Source of the DNA: Candidatus Pelagibacterales bacterium
GTDB taxonomy: Bacteria > Pseudomonadota > Alphaproteobacteria > TMED109
Assembly: GCA_002720535.1 (NCBI GenBank)
Contig: PBIU01000005.1
Coordinates: 48,385 to 85,834, forward strand
Reading direction: 5' to 3'
Length of the DNA: 37,450 nt
The notes under the pieces were generated by a model. The model was not told the DNA's origin and did no database searches. It saw nothing but the letters and a program-made list of their open reading frames with translations. The position numbers and the translations under genes were made by a program. Below, in pieces: positions 1-8,251 of this stretch. Within the stretch, counting starts at the first letter, position 1. Every line of letters begins with the position of its first letter.

Positions 1-102
1 TTATTAAAAACAAAATATGGTAACTTATTATTTCCTACATATAAGGAAGGATTAAAATCCATATACCATAATTATGAAATGCAATCTTGGTATAAAGATT
101 GA
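1..102 (+). CDS. C-terminal tail of an unidentified protein (5' end outside window)
   Basis: A frame open from the first base runs 33 codons to a TGA at 100-102 and reads like ordinary protein, including LLFPTYKEGLKSIYHN. Its last 31 bases overlap the 3' end of the convergent hydrolase gene, a typical arrangement in compact genomes. I do not recognise the family. It could be a chance open frame, because AT-rich sequence of this length is only weak evidence; the mix of aromatic and charged residues favours coding. Confidence 0.4.
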   Translation, partial: LLKTKYGNLLFPTYKEGLKSIYHNYEMQSWYKD

Positions 103-830
103 ACTATTATTAAGATTTTTTTTAATTGTTTTTCATTAGAAAGTCTATGATCCCCATTTTTTATAATAATAAGCTCTGAATTTTCATTATTATTTTTTTT
201 GAAGACCTTTAAGCTTTCTTTCCAGCTAACCGATTTATCTTTATCTCCATGAATAAGTTTTAAAGGTAAAGAAAATATATTTTTTTTATTAGTTAATATT
301 AGGTTCTTATTCCCTTGTTCAATATTATTTTTTGTTATTATATAACCATTAGAATCGTACTCTGATGGTATTTTGGTAAATCCTTTTTTAAGAATTTCAT
401 TTTTTTGTGTTTTATTTAATTCTTTTTCCCATAATCTCGCAGTAAAATCTGGAGCTGCAGCAATAGTTACTAACCCTTTAATTTTTGTTGGATTCATTAA
501 ACTTATTTTTAAAGCAATCCATCCTCCCATACTTGAACCTATAATTATTTGAGGCTTTGATGGTATTTTATTTAGTATTTCTAATGCATCCTCAATCCAT
601 TCTTGTATAGAAGTATTTATAAACTTTTCAGAAGATTTTCCATGACCAGAATAATCAAATAAAGTACATTCATATTGATTTTTTTTACACCACTCAAATA
701 TATGTTGAGCTTTACTACCAGTCATATCTGAACAAAAACCACTAAAAAACATAAAGCCAATCTGAGATTTACCTTTATAATATTGGTATGCAATTTTTCT
801 ATTATGGCTTGTATGTAATATTTTATGCAT
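72..830 (-). CDS. Alpha/beta hydrolase (ABHD10/serine-esterase-like)
   Basis: A 252-residue alpha/beta-hydrolase-fold protein. The nucleophile elbow GSSMG (residues 98-102) gives the predicted catalytic Ser100. The acid is probably Asp198 in HGDKD, and the base His228 in NGDHRLS. The early FFSGFCSDMTG segment (residues 29-38) fits the oxyanion-hole loop of this fold. There is no signal peptide, so it should be cytosolic. The order and spacing of the triad resemble small acyl-thioesterases and esterases of the ABHD10 type, but the substrate cannot be read from sequence. It is transcribed away from the glycosyltransferase pair and shares a 61-bp intergenic region with it. Confidence 0.82.
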   Translation of the reverse strand: MHKILHTSHNRKIAYQYYKGKSQIGFMFFSGFCSDMTGSKAQHIFEWCKKNQYECTLFDYSGHGKSSEKFINTSIQEWIEDALEILNKIPSKPQIIIGSSMGGWIALKISLMNPTKIKGLVTIAAAPDFTARLWEKELNKTQKNEILKKGFTKIPSEYDSNGYIITKNNIEQGNKNLILTNKKNIFSLPLKLIHGDKDKSVSWKESLKVFKKNNNENSELIIIKNGDHRLSNEKQLKKILIIVQSLYQDCIS

Positions 831-891
831 TAAAGTAATCTCATTATTATTAATTTTATAAATTGAAGTGAATATATTTTGAAAGAATTTT

Positions 892-2055
892 ATGACTGTA
901 GATATAAAAAATTATAGAATTTTGCAAGTTTTACCTCATTTAAATAGTGGTGGACTAGTCTCAGGCGCAATAGAAATTTCTAACGCTTTGCAGAAATCAG
1001 GTCATATTTCTTATGTTGCTTCAAATGGTGGAAGAAGAGAACGAGAGATTATTAGAGAAGGCGGTATAGTACTTCTGCTGCCTCTGGCTAGTAAAAACCC
1101 TATTACAATATTTAGAAATATTTATAGACTATCTAAAATAATTCAGAAAAATAAAATAGATATTATTCATGCTAGGAGCAGAGCTCCAGCTTGGAGTGCC
1201 TATTTTGCAGCAAAAAAAATGAATATTCCTTTTATTACTACCTTTCATGGCACATATTCCATAAAAGGAAAATGGAAAAAAAAATATAATAGTGTAATGA
1301 CTAAAGGTGATAAGGTTATAGCTATAAGTAATTTTATTAAAAAACATATTCTAAATAACTATAATATTAACCATCAAAAAGTAGTTACTATCCATCGAGG
1401 AATTAATCTTGATACTTTTAACCATTTAGAAGTTTCTGATGAAAGATTAATTTCTTTTTGTAAAAAGTTTAACATACCTGAAGATAATTTTGTTATTTTA
1501 TTACCTGGAAGAATAACTAGATGGAAGGGGCATAAAACTCTCATTGAAGCGGTTGCTATGCTTGGAAGAGAAGATATTGTTTGTCTATTTGTTGGAGATA
1601 TTCAAGGACGAAATAAGTATTATAATGAATTAAATTCACTTATAGATAAATTAGGCCTGACCAATAATTTTAGAATTATTGAAAATCAAATTGATATGGC
1701 TGCAATATATAAATTAGCAGATGTCGTAATTTCTGCATCGACTGACCCTGAAGCTTTTGGGAGAGTAGTTGCTGAAGCACAGGCAATGGGTAGACCAACA
1801 GTAGCAGTTAATCATGGAGGTGGACCAGAAATTATTATAAATAATGTTACTGGATGGTTATTTAAATCAGGAGATGCAATTGATTTGTCAGACAAAATAC
1901 TTAAAGCGATAGATTTGGATGACTTGGAAAGGAAAAATATGGCCTCTAAAGCTATAGAAAGAACCTCATTAAATTTTAATAATGATACAATGTGTTTTAA
2001 AACATTAGAAATTTATTCAGATTTAATAAATAGAAATATTAAAAATGAAAAATAA
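892..2055 (+). CDS. Family 4 glycosyltransferase
   Basis: A 387-residue GT-B glycosyltransferase. The N-terminal half opens with ILQVLPHLNSGGLVSGAIEI, the glycine-rich acceptor-side loop of GT4 enzymes. The C-terminal half has the donor-binding retaining motif E-x7-E (Glu287 and Glu295) within PEAFGRVVAEAQAMG, followed by VAVNHGGGPEII. GT4 enzymes transfer a sugar from a nucleotide donor with retention, here probably onto a lipid-linked glycan or LPS core at the inner face of the membrane. It overlaps the following GT9 gene by 11 bp, so the two are very likely co-translated. Donor and acceptor are unknown. Confidence 0.88.
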   Translation: MTVDIKNYRILQVLPHLNSGGLVSGAIEISNALQKSGHISYVASNGGRREREIIREGGIVLLLPLASKNPITIFRNIYRLSKIIQKNKIDIIHARSRAPAWSAYFAAKKMNIPFITTFHGTYSIKGKWKKKYNSVMTKGDKVIAISNFIKKHILNNYNINHQKVVTIHRGINLDTFNHLEVSDERLISFCKKFNIPEDNFVILLPGRITRWKGHKTLIEAVAMLGREDIVCLFVGDIQGRNKYYNELNSLIDKLGLTNNFRIIENQIDMAAIYKLADVVISASTDPEAFGRVVAEAQAMGRPTVAVNHGGGPEIIINNVTGWLFKSGDAIDLSDKILKAIDLDDLERKNMASKAIERTSLNFNNDTMCFKTLEIYSDLINRNIKNEK

Positions 2056-2998
2056 TATTTTAGTTATTAAACATGGAGCCTTAGGCGATATAATTCTTGC
2101 TGGTTCTGCTATGCAAGCTATAAGAAATTATCATAAAAATGATAATATTATTTGTCTTACTACAATTAAATTCGAAGGCTTATTAAAGAGCTCACCTTGG
2201 TTTGACTTGGTTTTGATTGACCCTAAGCCAAAGTGGAGGGATTTAAAAGATTGGAATATATTAAGAAAATTTTTTATAAAATATAAATTTACAAATATTT
2301 ATGATCTTCAAACTTCTCATAGATCTAATTTATATTTTTTCTTATTTTGTTTTTTAAAAAAATCTCATTGGTCCGGAATAGCCTTAGGAAGTAAATATAG
2401 ACATAGTAATAAGAATAGAAAATTTATGCATACAATTGATAGGCAAAAGGATCAATTAAAATTAGCAGGGATTCAATATGATTTTTTGCCAGATTGGAGA
2501 TGGTTAGCAGATAATTATGATAATAGAAGTATATTGCCAAAAGATAAATTCATAATCATTGTGTCTGGTGCTGCTAAACATAGAAAAAATAAGAAATGGT
2601 CTGCAGAAAGTTATGCATATTTAATTGAATATCTATCAAATATTGGAATTAAATCTATTTTAATAGGAGGTAATGAAGAGTTTAAAAATATAAATAATAT
2701 CATTACAAAAGTTAGTCATTCTGTAAAAAACAAACCCTTAAATTATGCGGGAAAAACTTCTTTTAAGGATATAGTTTTTTTGAGCAAATATGCAATGTGC
2801 GCTATTGGAAATGATACGGGCCCTATGCATTTATTAGCTACGTGTCGTTTAAATTTAATAGTTTTATTTGGAGCTGGTTCTAATCCAGATTTATGTGCAC
2901 CATTAGGAAAAAATGTTCATATACTTCATAAAGATATTATTAGCGATATTAAAGCTGAGGAAGTATTTAAAATATTGAAAAATATAGGAATAGATTGA
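2045..2998 (+). CDS. Family 9 (heptosyltransferase-like) glycosyltransferase
   Basis: A 317-residue GT9-type protein. It starts KNNILVIKHGALGDIILAGS, matching the N-terminal iR.galGDvil pattern of WaaC/WaaF/RfaQ-like enzymes. It carries GNDTGPMH at residues 255-262, the hallmark C-terminal motif of the family. A central SGAAKHRKNKKWSAESY segment corresponds to the phosphate-binding region before the second Rossmann domain. GT9 members add heptose or a related sugar to LPS inner core. The start lies within the preceding GT4 gene, so translation is coupled. No heptose biosynthesis gene lies directly beside it, so the transferred sugar is uncertain. Confidence 0.87.
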   Translation: MKNNILVIKHGALGDIILAGSAMQAIRNYHKNDNIICLTTIKFEGLLKSSPWFDLVLIDPKPKWRDLKDWNILRKFFIKYKFTNIYDLQTSHRSNLYFFLFCFLKKSHWSGIALGSKYRHSNKNRKFMHTIDRQKDQLKLAGIQYDFLPDWRWLADNYDNRSILPKDKFIIIVSGAAKHRKNKKWSAESYAYLIEYLSNIGIKSILIGGNEEFKNINNIITKVSHSVKNKPLNYAGKTSFKDIVFLSKYAMCAIGNDTGPMHLLATCRLNLIVLFGAGSNPDLCAPLGKNVHILHKDIISDIKAEEVFKILKNIGID

Positions 2999-3121
2999 AA
3001 ATTTTATAAAATAATATATAGATAGATTGAATATAGATATTTTTAATAAATTTTAATTTGTTTTTATTTTATAAATATGTATTTTTTTAATAATATTATA
3101 ATAATATAGAGGAGCAGAAGT

Positions 3122-3718
3122 ATAAATAAAAAAAATAGTAAACAAAATTCCTTTTCTGAAGATTTACACAAAATAAATAATCAAATTACTACAGATCCTA
3201 TAAGAGTTATAGATAGTGAAGGAGCAATGCTAGGTATATTACCTTTAAGAGAAGCAATAGAAAAAGCTGAAGATTTAGGTTTAGACTTAGTAGAAGTATC
3301 TCCTAATGCAAAGCCGCCGGTTTGCAAGATAATTGAATATGGTAAATTTAAGTATGCAGCACAGAAAAAAGCTGCAGAAGCTAGAAAAAAGCAAAAAACC
3401 GTTGAAGTTAAGGAAATAAAATTTAGACCAAATATCGATACAAATGACTATGAAATCAAGATGAGAAGTGTAAGAAAATTTATAAATGCGGGCGATAAGG
3501 TTAAAATTACTATGCGTTTTAGAGGTAGAGAAATGACTCACCAAGATATAGGTGTAAAAGTATTAAGACGCATAAGAGAAGACCTAGATACTATTGTGAA
3601 AATTGAACAATTTCCTAAGTTAGAGGGAAGGCAAATGGTACAAGTTTTCGCTCCTAATATTTCAGAAAAAGTAAATACTAAAAGCGAGAAAAGAATATTA
3701 TCAGATAAAGAACAATAA
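3122..3718 (+). CDS. infC: Translation initiation factor IF-3, probable AUA start
   Basis: IF-3 binds the 30S subunit, prevents premature 50S joining and proofreads the initiator tRNA and start codon. The IF3 core is unmistakable: QITTDPIRVIDSEGAMLGIL, then DLVEVSPNAKPPVCKI, and a C-terminal domain with RFRGREM. The first ATG in frame (3227) lies inside the conserved N-terminal domain, so it cannot be the true start. Upstream in the same frame there is no ATG, GTG or TTG back to the stop at 3107-3109. The best start is ATA at 3122, seven bases after GGAG (3111-3114), giving 198 residues, a usual length. Non-AUG starts in infC (AUU in E. coli) underlie autoregulation by IF-3 itself. It heads the infC-rpmI-rplT block. 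Confidence 0.93.
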   Translation: MNKKNSKQNSFSEDLHKINNQITTDPIRVIDSEGAMLGILPLREAIEKAEDLGLDLVEVSPNAKPPVCKIIEYGKFKYAAQKKAAEARKKQKTVEVKEIKFRPNIDTNDYEIKMRSVRKFINAGDKVKITMRFRGREMTHQDIGVKVLRRIREDLDTIVKIEQFPKLEGRQMVQVFAPNISEKVNTKSEKRILSDKEQ

Positions 3719-3810
3719 TACTTGTAAATTCTTTTTTTATAACTTGCATATTTTTCTATAGATATATATATAGAACCTCTAAATATTGAGGATTTTATGA
3801 GGAATATATA

Positions 3811-4014
3811 ATGCCTAAGATTAAAACAAAAAGTGGTGCAAAAAAGCGATTTAGTTTAACAAGCTCTGGAAAGGTTAAAATGAATCAAGCTGGAAAAAGG
3901 CATGGTATGATAAAGAGAACAACAAAATTTATTAGAAATGCTAGAGGATCTACTGTTATGGTGGATGCAGATGCTAAAATAGTAAAAAAGAATTTTTTAA
4001 GAAATAGTTTATAA
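3811..4014 (+). CDS. rpmI: 50S ribosomal protein L35
   Basis: A 67-residue basic protein starting MPKIKTKSGAKKRFSLTSSG, the standard L35 N-terminus, with GKRHGMIKRT in the middle, and full length for the family. It lies in the conserved infC-rpmI-rplT order. The 92-base gap after infC contains a small CCTC/GAGG inverted repeat (3776-3779 with 3788-3791) just before the Shine-Dalgarno-like GAGG at 3799-3802. In many bacteria this leader is where L20 represses translation. I cannot show that such a site exists here. Confidence 0.97.
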   Translation: MPKIKTKSGAKKRFSLTSSGKVKMNQAGKRHGMIKRTTKFIRNARGSTVMVDADAKIVKKNFLRNSL

Positions 4015-4039
4015 GAAATAATTATGAAGAGGAATTACA

Positions 4040-4390
4040 ATGTCTAGAGTTAAACGCGGAGTTACTGCTCACAGTAGACATCTTAAAGTAATAAAAGCTG
4101 CAAAAGGTTCTAGGGGTAGACAAAAAAATACTTTCCGTGCCGCTATACAAAGAGTTGAAAAAAGTGGTCAATATGCTTATAGAGACCGAAAAGCTAAAAA
4201 AAGAACTTTTAGAGGTTTATGGATACAAAGAATCAATGCAGCTGCAAGAGAACTTGGTATGACATATGGTGTATTAATTAATAGATTAAATACTGCAGGT
4301 TTTGATATTAATAGAAAAATGTTAGCTGATCTTGCAGTAAGAGAACCAGATTCTTTTAAATCTATTGTTGAAAAAGTAAAAAACTCTTAA
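4040..4390 (+). CDS. rplT: 50S ribosomal protein L20
   Basis: A 116-residue L20 starting MSRVKRGVTAHSRHLKVIKA, with KGSRGRQKNTFRAA and the conserved LWIQRINAAARELGMTYGVL. L20 binds 23S rRNA early in 50S assembly and represses its own operon in other bacteria. It lies 25 bases after rpmI with AGAGG at 4028-4032. Its length and N-terminal basic tail are typical. A 123-bp gap to pheS follows. This gap is AT-rich, and I see no convincing terminator or Phe-rich leader peptide in it. Confidence 0.97.
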   Translation: MSRVKRGVTAHSRHLKVIKAAKGSRGRQKNTFRAAIQRVEKSGQYAYRDRKAKKRTFRGLWIQRINAAARELGMTYGVLINRLNTAGFDINRKMLADLAVREPDSFKSIVEKVKNS

Positions 4391-4513
4391 TTTTAACTAT
4401 AAAATTTTGGTTTTTTTATAATCTTAAATTATAATAATTTTCATGTTTAAAAGTAAAATAATTTCTTCACTTTGATATGTGTATGTCTATTAAATGAAAG
4501 AGCTTAGGTTGTA

Positions 4514-5596
4514 ATGTCTGATACTAAAGAAATAGAAGATAAAATACTTAGTGAGATATCTAAAATAAAATCATTAAAAGAACTTCAAGAAATTAAAATA
4601 CAAGAATTAGGAAAGAAAGGACGTGTTTCTATCCTAATGAGGTCTTTGTCTGATGTAAGTAGCGAAGAAAAAAAAATTTTGGGCAAGAGCTATAATGAAT
4701 TACGAGTTAATATATTGAAGGCATTTGAATCTAAAGAGCTCGAAATTAGAGATGCAGATATTCTTAATAGAATAGAAATTGAAAAGCTTGATGTTACTCT
4801 TCCAGTAAGACCGGGAAATGATAATGATGAAGGTAAAATTCATCCTATAAGTAGAACAATTGATAATATTATAGATATATTCTCAAATTTTAATTTTACA
4901 GTTGAAACTGGTCCAGATATTGAAAATGATTTTCACAATTTCACAGCATTAAATATTCCAGATGATCACCCTGCTAGACAAGACCATGATACATTTTATA
5001 TTTCTAATCAAGATAATCAAGAGAGAAAACTATTAAGAACACATACTTCTCCAGTGCAAATAAGAACAATGATAAATAAAAAACCTCCAATAAGAATTAT
5101 TGCTCCAGGTAGAACTTTTAGATGTGATGATGATGCAACTCACTCGCCTATGTTTCATCAAATAGAAGGTTTAGTTATTGATAAAAATATTAATATGGGG
5201 CATTTAAAAGGCCTATTAAGGGCTTTTTGTGAAGAATTTTTTGAAGTTAGTAATTTACCAATTAGGTTTAGGCCTTCTTTTTTCCCTTTTACAGAGCCAA
5301 GTGCAGAAATAGATATAGGTTATAATAAAATAGGTAACTCTATTAAGATAGGGCAAGGATCAGATTGGTTAGAAGTAATGGGTTGCGGAATGGTACATCC
5401 TAATGTGTTTGTTAATTGTAATTTAGATCCAGAAGAATGGCAAGGGTTTGCTTTTGGGCTAGGGGTAGAGAGATTTGCTATGTTAAAATATGGAATATCT
5501 GATTTGAGAAACTTTTATGAAGGCGATATTCGATGGTTGAATCATTATGGTTTTAGTACAACAAATAGTCCCAATTTTGATTTTAAGGAGGATTAG
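4514..5596 (+). CDS. pheS: Phenylalanine-tRNA ligase alpha subunit
   Basis: The catalytic subunit of the heterotetrameric (alpha-beta)2 class II synthetase that charges tRNA-Phe, 360 residues. The first ~90 residues are the charged coiled-coil arm. The class II core follows, with RTHTSPVQIRTM, the motif 2 region FRCDDDATHSPMFHQIEGL and motif 3 GLGVERFAMLKYGISDLR near the C-terminus. The first loop contains GPDIENDFHNFTALNIP, typical of bacterial PheS. It is separated from pheT by only three bases. The Shine-Dalgarno sequence of pheT (GGAGG, 5587-5591) lies inside its last codons, so the subunits should be translated in step. Confidence 0.97.
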   Translation: MSDTKEIEDKILSEISKIKSLKELQEIKIQELGKKGRVSILMRSLSDVSSEEKKILGKSYNELRVNILKAFESKELEIRDADILNRIEIEKLDVTLPVRPGNDNDEGKIHPISRTIDNIIDIFSNFNFTVETGPDIENDFHNFTALNIPDDHPARQDHDTFYISNQDNQERKLLRTHTSPVQIRTMINKKPPIRIIAPGRTFRCDDDATHSPMFHQIEGLVIDKNINMGHLKGLLRAFCEEFFEVSNLPIRFRPSFFPFTEPSAEIDIGYNKIGNSIKIGQGSDWLEVMGCGMVHPNVFVNCNLDPEEWQGFAFGLGVERFAMLKYGISDLRNFYEGDIRWLNHYGFSTTNSPNFDFKED

Positions 5597-5599
5597 GCA

Positions 5600-8008
5600 T
5601 TGAAGTTTTCTTTATCATGGATTTCTGAGCATATAAAGTTTATCCCTGATATAACTGCTGAGATTATAGGCAATAGTTTAACAAACCTAGGGCTAGAAGT
5701 AGAGTCAATTTATAATCCTGCAGATAAGTTAAAAGATTTTATTATTGCTGAAATTATTGAGGTTAATTCCCATCCTAATGCAGATAAATTAAGTATATGT
5801 AAGGTAGATTTAGGTAAAAAAATAGTTTCAGTAGTCTGCGGTGCGAAAAATGTAAGAAAAAGTCTTAAGGTAGTATTCGCGCCTTTAGGTGTTACTATTC
5901 CATCTAGTGGTTTAGTTTTAAAAAAGAAAGAAATTAGGGGCTATACAGGAGAGGGCATGTTATGTTCTGCTGAAGAATTATGTCTTGAAGAAGATAGTGA
6001 TGGTATAATTGAGCTTTCAAATGATGCTCCAAAAGGACATAGCTATTCAGACTGGTCAGGTATCTCTGATCCAATTTTTGAAATTGGATTAACTCCAAAT
6101 AGAGGAGATTGTACAAGTGTAAAAGGTATTGCAAGAGAACTTGCAGTTATTGGATTAGGTGTACTAAAAGATAGTGGTAAAACTAAAATTAATGGAAGTT
6201 TTAAATCACCAATTAATTGGAATATAAAATTAGATCAAGAAAATGAAAATGCCTGTACTTATGTTACAGGAAGATATTTTAAAGGTTTAAAAAATATTGA
6301 AAGCCCAAATTGGTTAAAAAATCGATTAAATTCAATTGGTTTAAAGCCTATTTCTGCATTAGTAGATTTAACAAATTTTTTGACTTTTGATTTAGGGCGC
6401 CCCCTACATGTTTTTGACGCTAATAAATTAGATGGAAATTTATGTATTAGAATGGCAAATAAAGGGGAGAAAATAAAAGCTCTAGATAATAAGTATTATA
6501 ATTTAAATAATAATATATTAATTATCGCAGATGATTCCTCACCTGTTTCTATTGCTGGAGTTATGGGTGGAGAAGAGAGTTCATGTGATGAAAATACTAC
6601 AGAAGTATTTTTAGAGTCTGCTTATTTTTCTTCACGTAGTGTAGCAGCATCTGGAAGAAGTCTAAATATAATCTCTGATGCAAGGTATCGTTTTGAAAGA
6701 GGAGTGGATCCAAATTTTGTGGATGAAGGAATAAACATTATGACTAATTTAGTTTTAGAAATTTGTGGAGGAGAAGTAAGTCATGAGGTAAGTTCTGGAG
6801 ATAATAAATTTAAGAAAAAACAAATAGAATATGACTGCTCTAAAGTAAATAAAATTGGAGGAGTTAATATAGACAAAATAGATCAAATAAATATTTTAGA
6901 AAAACTAGGCTTTGAAATAGAAGATAAAAATCAAAAATTAAAAGTTAGTATTCCCTCATGGAGGCATGATATTGCACAAGAAGTAGATATAGTTGAAGAA
7001 CAATTGAGAATAAAAGGATATGATCAGCTTCAAGAAAAATCACTAGATAGTAATTACTCATTAAAGAATAAAATATTAAGTTTTGATGAGTATAGGAATA
7101 GAATAACTTCAGAAACTTTGGCAAAAAGAGGTTTGTATGAGTCAGTTACATTTTCTTTTTTATCCATGAAAGATTTCAAAATGTATTCAGAAAATATAAA
7201 ACCCTTAATATTAGATAATCCAATCTCTGAAGATTTGTCAGTAATGAGGCCTTCTTTATTGCCAAATTTAATAAATAATTTTATTAAAAATAATAATAAA
7301 GGACTTAAAAATTATGGTCTTTATGAGGTAGGGGCAGTATATTTAGGAGATCAAGATAGAGATCAAGTTTTATCTTCTGCAGGCATTAGATCTGGAGGAA
7401 TTTTAGAGAGACATTGGGCCGTAAAGCAGAGAGAAGCAGATATATATGATGCTAAAAAAGATTTATATAATGTTTTAGAAGCTAATGGAATAAATTTAAA
7501 TAGTCTTAGCATAGTTGAAGATGTTCCAAAATGGTATCACCCAGGTAGGGCTGGCTCAATTAAATTGGGTAAGACTATATTAGGTTATTTTGGAGAATTA
7601 CATCCTAAGTATTCAGATATATATGGGATGAGGATTGTGTGTTTTGAACTTTTTCAAAATAGAATACCAAGAATAAATAAAAACAAATATAATAAAGAGC
7701 ATATTTCATACAGTTTGATGCCTTTAAAGAGAGATTTTGCTTTTTTAGCTGATATTAATACTTTATCTGAAGATATAATAAGCTCTATTAAAGACTCTTT
7801 AGATTCTTTTACTCATGTTAAATTATTAGAGATAAATTTATTTGATGTATATATGGATAAGGTATCTTCAACAAAACATAAATCTATTGCAGTAGAAATT
7901 ATTATACAACCTCTAGAAAAAACACTAAAAGATATTGAAATTTCAGATATTTCTAATGCTATTATAAATAATGTAAAAAAAGAAACCAATTCGGTATTAA
8001 GAAACTAG
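5600..8008 (+). CDS. pheT: Phenylalanine-tRNA ligase beta subunit
   Basis: An 802-residue PheT starting at TTG (5600), eight bases after GGAGG. In order: a tRNA-binding OB-fold with EVNSHPNADKLSICKVDLG and GEGMLCSAEEL; the B3/B4 editing domain, which hydrolyses Tyr-tRNA-Phe, with IEIGLTPNRGDC-like residues around 155-165; the B5 domain; the catalytic-like core; and a C-terminal ferredoxin-fold anticodon-binding domain opening SYSLMPLKRDFAFLAD. Length and domain order are complete. The last base of its TAG stop is also the first base of the downstream tRNA-Ser acceptor stem, so the mRNA end must be formed by tRNA processing or later decay. Confidence 0.97.
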   Translation: MKFSLSWISEHIKFIPDITAEIIGNSLTNLGLEVESIYNPADKLKDFIIAEIIEVNSHPNADKLSICKVDLGKKIVSVVCGAKNVRKSLKVVFAPLGVTIPSSGLVLKKKEIRGYTGEGMLCSAEELCLEEDSDGIIELSNDAPKGHSYSDWSGISDPIFEIGLTPNRGDCTSVKGIARELAVIGLGVLKDSGKTKINGSFKSPINWNIKLDQENENACTYVTGRYFKGLKNIESPNWLKNRLNSIGLKPISALVDLTNFLTFDLGRPLHVFDANKLDGNLCIRMANKGEKIKALDNKYYNLNNNILIIADDSSPVSIAGVMGGEESSCDENTTEVFLESAYFSSRSVAASGRSLNIISDARYRFERGVDPNFVDEGINIMTNLVLEICGGEVSHEVSSGDNKFKKKQIEYDCSKVNKIGGVNIDKIDQINILEKLGFEIEDKNQKLKVSIPSWRHDIAQEVDIVEEQLRIKGYDQLQEKSLDSNYSLKNKILSFDEYRNRITSETLAKRGLYESVTFSFLSMKDFKMYSENIKPLILDNPISEDLSVMRPSLLPNLINNFIKNNNKGLKNYGLYEVGAVYLGDQDRDQVLSSAGIRSGGILERHWAVKQREADIYDAKKDLYNVLEANGINLNSLSIVEDVPKWYHPGRAGSIKLGKTILGYFGELHPKYSDIYGMRIVCFELFQNRIPRINKNKYNKEHISYSLMPLKRDFAFLADINTLSEDIISSIKDSLDSFTHVKLLEINLFDVYMDKVSSTKHKSIAVEIIIQPLEKTLKDIEISDISNAIINNVKKETNSVLRN

Positions 8009-8097
8009 GAGGAGTGGCCGAGCGGTCGAAGGCGCACGCTTGGAAAGCGTGTATACAGGAAACTGTATCGTGGGTTCGAATCCCATCTCCTCCGCCA
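8008..8097 (+). tRNA. tRNA-Ser(GGA)
   Basis: A 90-nt type II tRNA with encoded CCA (8095-8097). The acceptor stem GGAGGAG (8008-8014) pairs perfectly with CTCCTCC (8087-8093), with discriminator G8094. The anticodon loop TTGGAAA gives anticodon GGA at 8042-8044, closed by CACGC/GCGTG. A long variable arm (TACAG-GGAAA-CTGTA style) and a TTCGAAT T-loop confirm serine identity. It reads UCU and UCC. The first base is the final G of the pheT stop codon. Confidence 0.98.
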
Positions 8098-8125
8098 GTT
8101 GTACTTTTATATTAAGTATGGTTAA

Positions 8126-8251
8126 AAATATTTCTTTTATAAATATATTAAAGTATTTGAGAAGTTTACTTATAAATTACAGAAAAATTCAGATTATATT
8201 AATGGTCAAAATTTAGTAGTTGACGGCGGATGGAGCGCTAAAGGCTTATGA
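8126..8251 (+). pseudogene. Remnant 3' end of a short-chain dehydrogenase/reductase
   Basis: The frame ending at TGA 8249-8251 reads DYINGQNLVVDGGWSAKGL (from 8192). This is the C-terminal signature of SDR-family oxidoreductases, usually of the form yITGqnlvVDGGw. Upstream the frame is open only to 8126, and the sequence there is unrecognisable AT-rich codons without the SDR Rossmann GxxxGxG motif or the YxxxK active site. The fragment is thus the surviving tail of an otherwise deleted gene. Its stop overlaps the ATG of the isomerase gene (ATGA), so the SDR was probably once translationally coupled to it. Confidence 0.72.

Noticed and set aside
3091..3110. TATAAT-like sequence immediately before the infC Shine-Dalgarno
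   Set aside because: A transcript starting from it would leave almost no leader before GGAG, and I see no -35; AT-rich sequence produces such hexamers often.
4391..4513. pheS leader checked for a Phe-codon attenuator or T-box
   Set aside because: No Phe-rich short ORF, no GC-rich terminator stem and no T-box motif seen.
8070..8100. tRNA-Ser 3' end as an integration attachment site for the 8.1-13.8 kb block
   Set aside because: I found no second copy of the tRNA 3' end and no integrase gene in the window, so mobility is not supported.
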